From the NCBI GenBank assembly GCA_030609765.1, contig JAUWTE010000078.1, positions 1 through 9,849 of the forward strand: a stretch of 9,849 nucleotides of DNA, written 5' to 3'. A model generated the notes under the pieces. The model saw only the letters and a program-made list of their open reading frames with translations, did no database searches and was not told the DNA's origin. Shown piece after piece: positions 7,124-9,849 of this stretch (position 1 is its first letter; the number at the start of each line of letters is the position of its first letter). The DNA comes from Acidobacteriota bacterium (GTDB lineage Bacteria > Acidobacteriota > UBA890). The position numbers and the translations under genes are program-made.

Positions 7124-8551
7124 CTAGCGCCGCCTGCGCATCTGGCCGCTGGGGAATGCCACCACGCTCTCGGTTCCGTTCGTGCCCACGGCGGCAACGC
7201 CGAACAGGAAGTTGTCGATCACCATTCCTTCGAGCGTGAACTCGGTGACGTTGCCGACATAGCGAGAGTGGGTCCACTGGGGCGCGGTAGTGTCGCGGTA
7301 GTAGATCTTGTAGCCGGCCAAATTCGGCGCCTCTACGGGATCCCAGGCCAGCCTCGTGGACGGCTGCACCGCGCCCCCGATCAGCACGTTCTCGGGTGCA
7401 GGCGGGGCCCATGCCATCGCCGCAAGCGTCGCCGCGTTGACTGCCGTGAGCTTAGCCGCGTACTCGAAGTTCACTCCCTCGATCACGTCCCCGTACTCGA
7501 TGCCGTCCTCGACTCGGATGTCCTGGTGCTGGCGATTGTAGTTCTCATGAGTTTCCATGATGCGCACACCAGGAAAGCCGACATCGTTGAATGGCCGATG
7601 GTGGCCACCACGCCCGAAGCGGTCGAGCCGATAGATCATGATGGCGTCGAGGTTGGGGATGTACTGATCTGTGATGCGTGCCACGTAGCGCGCCACCTGG
7701 CGCGAAGGACCGTCGACCTCGCCGCCCATGGTCCGGTATCTCTGACGCTGTTCGAGGGTATCGGTGGCGGGCGTGGCCTCGGAAAAGACACGGAAGTTAT
7801 CGTTCGCGATCACCCCGTCGATGCCCTCGATGTTGCCGATCATGTCGTTGTTGAGAACTGCATCGATGTTCCAGCCCTCTTCGAGAGCAACCTCAGCCAT
7901 GTGCCGGCCACCGAGGAGACCTTGCTCTTCTCCTGATAGACCGACGTAAATGATGGTGGCATTGAAGCTGTACTGCGAGAGAATCCGGGCCGCCTCGATG
8001 GCCCCCGCCATACCGGTGGCATTGTCGTTGGCGCCCGGCGCGTCTGTAGTGGCATCGGAACCACTCGACGCACGCGAGTCGATGTCGCCGCTCATGATGA
8101 CGTATCGGTCTGGGTCGCTCGTACCCCGCTGTATGGCGAGAACGTTCACGACCTCCACGTCAAAGGGAATGCGCCCTCCAGCCGGTACGATGCTGGTCTG
8201 AAAACTGACCTCCAGACACCCGCCGCAGGCCTCCGAGATGTTGTCGAACTCGGCTTTGATCCAACGCCGTGCGGCGCCGATGCCACGCGTATCCGATTCT
8301 GTCTCCGAGAAGGTGTTGCGGGTACCGAAGCCCGCCAGCCTACGGACGTCTGCCTCGAGGCGATCCGGCGATGGCGCGGCAACAATATCGTAGATACGGG
8401 GATCAACGGATGGAGCAGCCACGGTCTCCTGAGCCGCTCCCTCTGCACTGGATAAGAGCGCTCCGTGAGCCGAAGTGGTACTTCCTGAAACGGAGAGCCC
8501 GAATAGCAGGATCCCCAAAGAAACCAGACCTACGAGCGAGTTCTTCTGCAC
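7124..8551 (-). CDS. Secreted M28-family zinc peptidase with C-terminal Fn3-like domain
   Basis: I chose the GTG at 8551 (475 residues) because GGGAGG (8562-8557) lies five bases upstream and the protein then opens with a normal signal peptide (Lys, hydrophobic VGLVSLGILLFGLSV, cleavage near SAHG). An in-frame ATG at 8593 would add 14 residues and has no clear ribosome site. In numbering from that ATG, the M28 core shows SGDIDSR (170-172), PGANDNATG (D190), GEEQGLLGG (E222 general base, E223 ligand), NNDMIGN (D250) and a histidine in GGHHRPF (H331/H332). Relative to the usual HxD motif the first ligand His is Asp170. C123 and C126 may form a disulfide. Residues from about 398 (PENVLIGG...TRLAWDPV...GYKIYYR) look like a fibronectin-III-type domain. 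A secreted or periplasmic aminopeptidase is likely; its substrate is unknown. It converges with the response regulator (24 bp between stops). Confidence 0.9.
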   Translation of the reverse strand: MQKNSLVGLVSLGILLFGLSVSGSTTSAHGALLSSAEGAAQETVAAPSVDPRIYDIVAAPSPDRLEADVRRLAGFGTRNTFSETESDTRGIGAARRWIKAEFDNISEACGGCLEVSFQTSIVPAGGRIPFDVEVVNVLAIQRGTSDPDRYVIMSGDIDSRASSGSDATTDAPGANDNATGMAGAIEAARILSQYSFNATIIYVGLSGEEQGLLGGRHMAEVALEEGWNIDAVLNNDMIGNIEGIDGVIANDNFRVFSEATPATDTLEQRQRYRTMGGEVDGPSRQVARYVARITDQYIPNLDAIMIYRLDRFGRGGHHRPFNDVGFPGVRIMETHENYNRQHQDIRVEDGIEYGDVIEGVNFEYAAKLTAVNAATLAAMAWAPPAPENVLIGGAVQPSTRLAWDPVEAPNLAGYKIYYRDTTAPQWTHSRYVGNVTEFTLEGMVIDNFLFGVAAVGTNGTESVVAFPSGQMRRRR

Positions 8552-8613
8552 GACGACCTCCCTAAGTTTTTCCTGAAATCGTTCTCGAAGCACGGGGGGA
8601 GCGGCAGACCTCG

Positions 8614-8619
8614 ATCATA
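8614..8619 (-). promoter_or_regulatory. Weak candidate -10 element for the M28 peptidase gene
   Basis: TATGAT on the minus strand (5/6 match to TATAAT), preceded directly by TG, would give a leader of about 55 nt to the GTG start. I see no convincing -35 at the right distance. A second possibility is the TAAATT further upstream (minus strand, about 8726-8721), beside the motif shared with the blaI promoter. Confidence 0.25.
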
Positions 8620-8689
8620 CACGCCGTGACACCAGGCTGCGCCCGCCCTGATTCTCACCATTTGTCCTCATTAAGCGACTGTAAGGCAC

Positions 8690-8718
8690 TTGACAGAAAA
8701 AAACTCAGATGACAGGAT
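8690..8718 (+). promoter_or_regulatory. Candidate promoter for the leader RNA and ECF sigma gene
   Basis: TTGACA (8690-8695) is a perfect -35. With a 17-bp spacer the -10 would be CAGGAT (8713-8718, only 3/6), but it is preceded by TGA, making an extended -10 (TGnCAGGAT). Transcription would start near 8725, just ahead of the structured region. The -10 is poor, so another sigma factor, possibly the encoded one, may be used. Confidence 0.35.
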
Positions 8719-8735
8719 CTTAATTTAGAGACTAG

Positions 8736-8748
8736 CCCGGGCAATCTG
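8736..8748. other. Motif shared with the blaI promoter
   Basis: CCCGGGCAATCTG here matches CCCGGGGCAATCTG at 2462-2475, except for one extra G. At blaI it fills the promoter spacer. Here, read on the minus strand, it is followed by CTCTAAATTAAGA, which resembles the CTAAGTTTTTAGCA that follows it at blaI. Confidence 0.4.
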
Positions 8749-8820
8749 CCGGGTGAAATCGGATCGCCGGAGCAGCCCTCCCTCGGTGGGAGCTTTCAAA
8801 GTTCCCACCCGCTCCAGGCC

Positions 8821-8862
8821 AAGCCCGTTGGCCGGCCCCCCCGGCTGACGGGCTTTCTTTCT
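8821..8862 (+). terminator. Intrinsic-terminator-like hairpin in the leader
   Basis: AAGCCCGT (8821-8828) pairs with ACGGGCTT (8848-8855); two T-G wobbles continue into GCCGG (8831-8835) pairing with CCGGC (8841-8845) around a five-C loop, giving a 15-bp stem. The sequence TTTCTTTCT follows (last stem base included). It lies 77 bp before the ATG at 8939, on the plus strand only. The tract is interrupted by C, so efficiency is uncertain. Confidence 0.6.
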
Positions 8863-8938
8863 GAGAAAATGCTGCCACGATTACAACCCTTTCTCGCCTG
8901 GCGACGTTTTGCCCAATAGAGACGAGCAACCACGGCCC

Positions 8939-9469
8939 ATGCACGCACCCGACAGCGCCCAGAACATGAATGACCTGTGCCAACGGTGCGGAGCTGGCGA
9001 CGAAAAGGCTTTCAGCGAGATCTATCGGCTCTTCAGCCAGCCGCTCTATGGAACAGCACTGAGAATGCTCAGGCGATCAGACGAAGCGGAGGATGCGGTG
9101 CAAGACGCCTTCCTGACCTTCTACAACCAGGCGGCCACACTGCGTGCGGCAAACCTGGGGGGCTGGCTGCACCGCGTCACAGTGAATCGCTGTATTGATC
9201 AGATTCGCAGGCGGCAACGCCGCGGTGAGGTCGAGCTTTTCGAGGATGGAGCCCGCCCGGCTCGCGGCCAGCTTTTCGACCTCGAAAGAGCGATCCAAGA
9301 GCTGCCCGATCGAGCCAAGACGGTGTTCATGCTCCACGACGTTGAGGGCTTCAAGCACCGGGAGGTGGCGGAGATGCTGGAGATCTCAGAGGGCACGAGC
9401 AAATCACAGCTTTTCAGGGCTCGCGAGATGCTGCGCGAGGCGTTGGCGCCGCAGGGAGAATCCTCATGA
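8939..9469 (+). CDS. ECF-type RNA polymerase sigma factor (sigma70 family)
   Basis: A 176-residue protein of standard ECF size. Region 2 (about 22-92) includes AGDEKAFSEIYRLF, the core-binding LRRSDEAEDAVQDAFLTFY and the -10-reading GGWLHRVTVNRCIDQIRRR. Region 4 (about 115-168) has AIQELPDRAKTVFMLHDVEGF and the helix-turn-helix HREVAEMLEISEGTSKSQL, which would contact the -35. Region 3 is absent, as expected. The start is uncertain: TTG at 8909, ATG at 8939 and ATG at 8966 are in frame and none has a good ribosome site; family alignment favours 8966 or 8939. The stop overlaps the next gene's start as ATGA, so sigma and anti-sigma are translationally coupled. A structured leader precedes it. 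The ECF subgroup and regulon cannot be read from the sequence. Confidence 0.93.
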   Translation: MHAPDSAQNMNDLCQRCGAGDEKAFSEIYRLFSQPLYGTALRMLRRSDEAEDAVQDAFLTFYNQAATLRAANLGGWLHRVTVNRCIDQIRRRQRRGEVELFEDGARPARGQLFDLERAIQELPDRAKTVFMLHDVEGFKHREVAEMLEISEGTSKSQLFRAREMLREALAPQGESS

Positions 9470-9849
9470 CCTGCTCTGAGTTCGATCTGCTCATCGTCTC
9501 CGACGAGCCCGAAGCTGCGGTGAAACTCCACGACCATGCTTCAGGTTGCACGCGTTGTGCAGAGATTCTCGCGGGGCAGGCCGAGCTGCTGCGAGAGGTC
9601 GAGACCTGGAAGGCATCGACTCCCGCTCCCCCGCCCCAGCTCGAGCAGCGCATCATGCAAGCGGCGGCTGAGCAGACTCAGCCGACAAGGCAGGACGAAG
9701 CGCAGGGGCAGGAGCAGGCGGCGGCGCCCATACTGGCGCGATCCGAAGACACGAGCCTCGCGGCTTCTAGGGCCGCCGTTCTAATCGCCTATCGAGATCG
9801 TCTCGCGTTCCTCGACACCACCATCGCCGAGATCGAGGGATTCCTCGAC
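9466..9849 (+). CDS. Zinc-finger (ZAS-like) anti-sigma factor, partial at the right edge
   Basis: The ATG at 9466 overlaps the sigma stop and has AGGGAG seven bases upstream. 128 codons are open to the window end. The N-terminus carries H24-x3-C28-x2-C31 (HASGCTRC), the zinc motif of ZAS/zf-HC2 anti-sigma proteins, with C3 as a possible extra ligand. A Pro-rich and Gln/Ala-rich linker (about 50-95) follows, then a helical AYRDRLAFLDTTIAEIEGFLD-type stretch. No membrane segment appears in the visible part, so it may be a soluble or coiled-coil regulator, though one could lie beyond the edge. Its position and motif indicate that it sequesters the upstream sigma factor; the inducing signal is unknown. 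Confidence 0.8.
   Translation, partial: MTCSEFDLLIVSDEPEAAVKLHDHASGCTRCAEILAGQAELLREVETWKASTPAPPPQLEQRIMQAAAEQTQPTRQDEAQGQEQAAAPILARSEDTSLAASRAAVLIAYRDRLAFLDTTIAEIEGFLD

Larger units (their letters stand above)
8733..8862 (+). promoter_or_regulatory. Structured leader RNA ahead of the sigma factor gene (attenuator, riboswitch-like or small RNA)
   Basis: About 130 nt with dense pairing potential. In order: CCCGG/CCGGG (8736-8753), or the alternative GGCA/TGCC within it; an outer stem GGAGC (8769-8773) with GCTCC (8811-8815), enclosing an 11-bp hairpin GGTGGGAGCTT/AAGTTCCCACC with one G-U pair (8785-8809); a small stem GGCCAA/TTGGCC (8817-8833); and an overlapping terminator-like stem. The last two cannot form together, as in an antiterminator/terminator switch. 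I could not match it to a riboswitch class from memory. It could equally be a free-standing small RNA ending at the terminator. Confidence 0.5.

Noticed and set aside
7121..7130. GCGCTAGCGC palindrome between the convergent genes
   Set aside because: It overlaps the M28 stop codon and has no T-run on either strand, so I do not call it a terminator.
8733..8862. Known c-di-GMP (GEMM), ZTP, fluoride or cobalamin riboswitch
   Set aside because: Conserved core strings I remember for these classes (for example GGCAAA with ACGCAAAGCC for GEMM) are not present in order.

Overview
The window is GC-rich bacterial DNA, gene-dense and without RNA genes, insertion sequences or CRISPR arrays. No marker gene fixes the taxon. 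Four features resemble what I recall from Acidobacteriota-like (Thermoanaerobaculia/Holophagae) or Gemmatimonadota genomes: a BlaI-M56 pair with a HEAT-repeat tail, a response regulator with a GLLPICxxCKKIRDD tail, a zinc-finger anti-sigma protein with an 'AYRDRLAFLD' tail, and a secreted M28 peptidase. This placement is inference.

Left part (1-2603): a minus-strand operon of a BlaI/MecI-type winged-helix repressor and a BlaR1/MecR1-type M56 membrane zinc protease, joined by an ATGA overlap. The protease runs off the left edge. Where staphylococcal BlaR1 has a penicillin-binding sensor, this protein has a Gln-rich segment encoded by four 36-bp tandem repeats, then HEAT repeats. A candidate operon promoter (TTGACA -35) carries an inverted repeat over its -10 element, the expected layout for BlaI autorepression. 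A separate candidate promoter points right into dnaE2.

Middle (2604-7099): a large C-family DNA polymerase of the error-prone DnaE2 type (1209 aa), enlarged by in-frame inserts, two of which are rich in perfect inverted repeats. No imuA, imuB or lexA lies beside it in this window. Next comes an orphan response regulator with an N-terminal receiver domain, a helical linker and a four-cysteine C-terminal module.

Right part (7124-9849): a secreted M28 zinc peptidase on the minus strand, in which the usual first zinc-ligand histidine is replaced by aspartate. Divergent from it, beyond a 0.3-0.4 kb intergenic region, are an ECF sigma factor and its translationally coupled zinc-binding anti-sigma protein, which runs off the right edge. 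The intergenic region holds a strong hairpin and a 15-bp stem followed by a T-rich tract (intrinsic-terminator-like). That stem overlaps a competing hairpin, so this looks like an attenuator, an unrecognised riboswitch or a small RNA ahead of the sigma gene.

Common theme: several genes are of signal-response type (protease-controlled repressor, mutagenic polymerase, response regulator, sigma/anti-sigma pair). A 13/14-bp motif shared by the blaI promoter and the M28/sigma intergenic region hints at co-regulation but is unproven.
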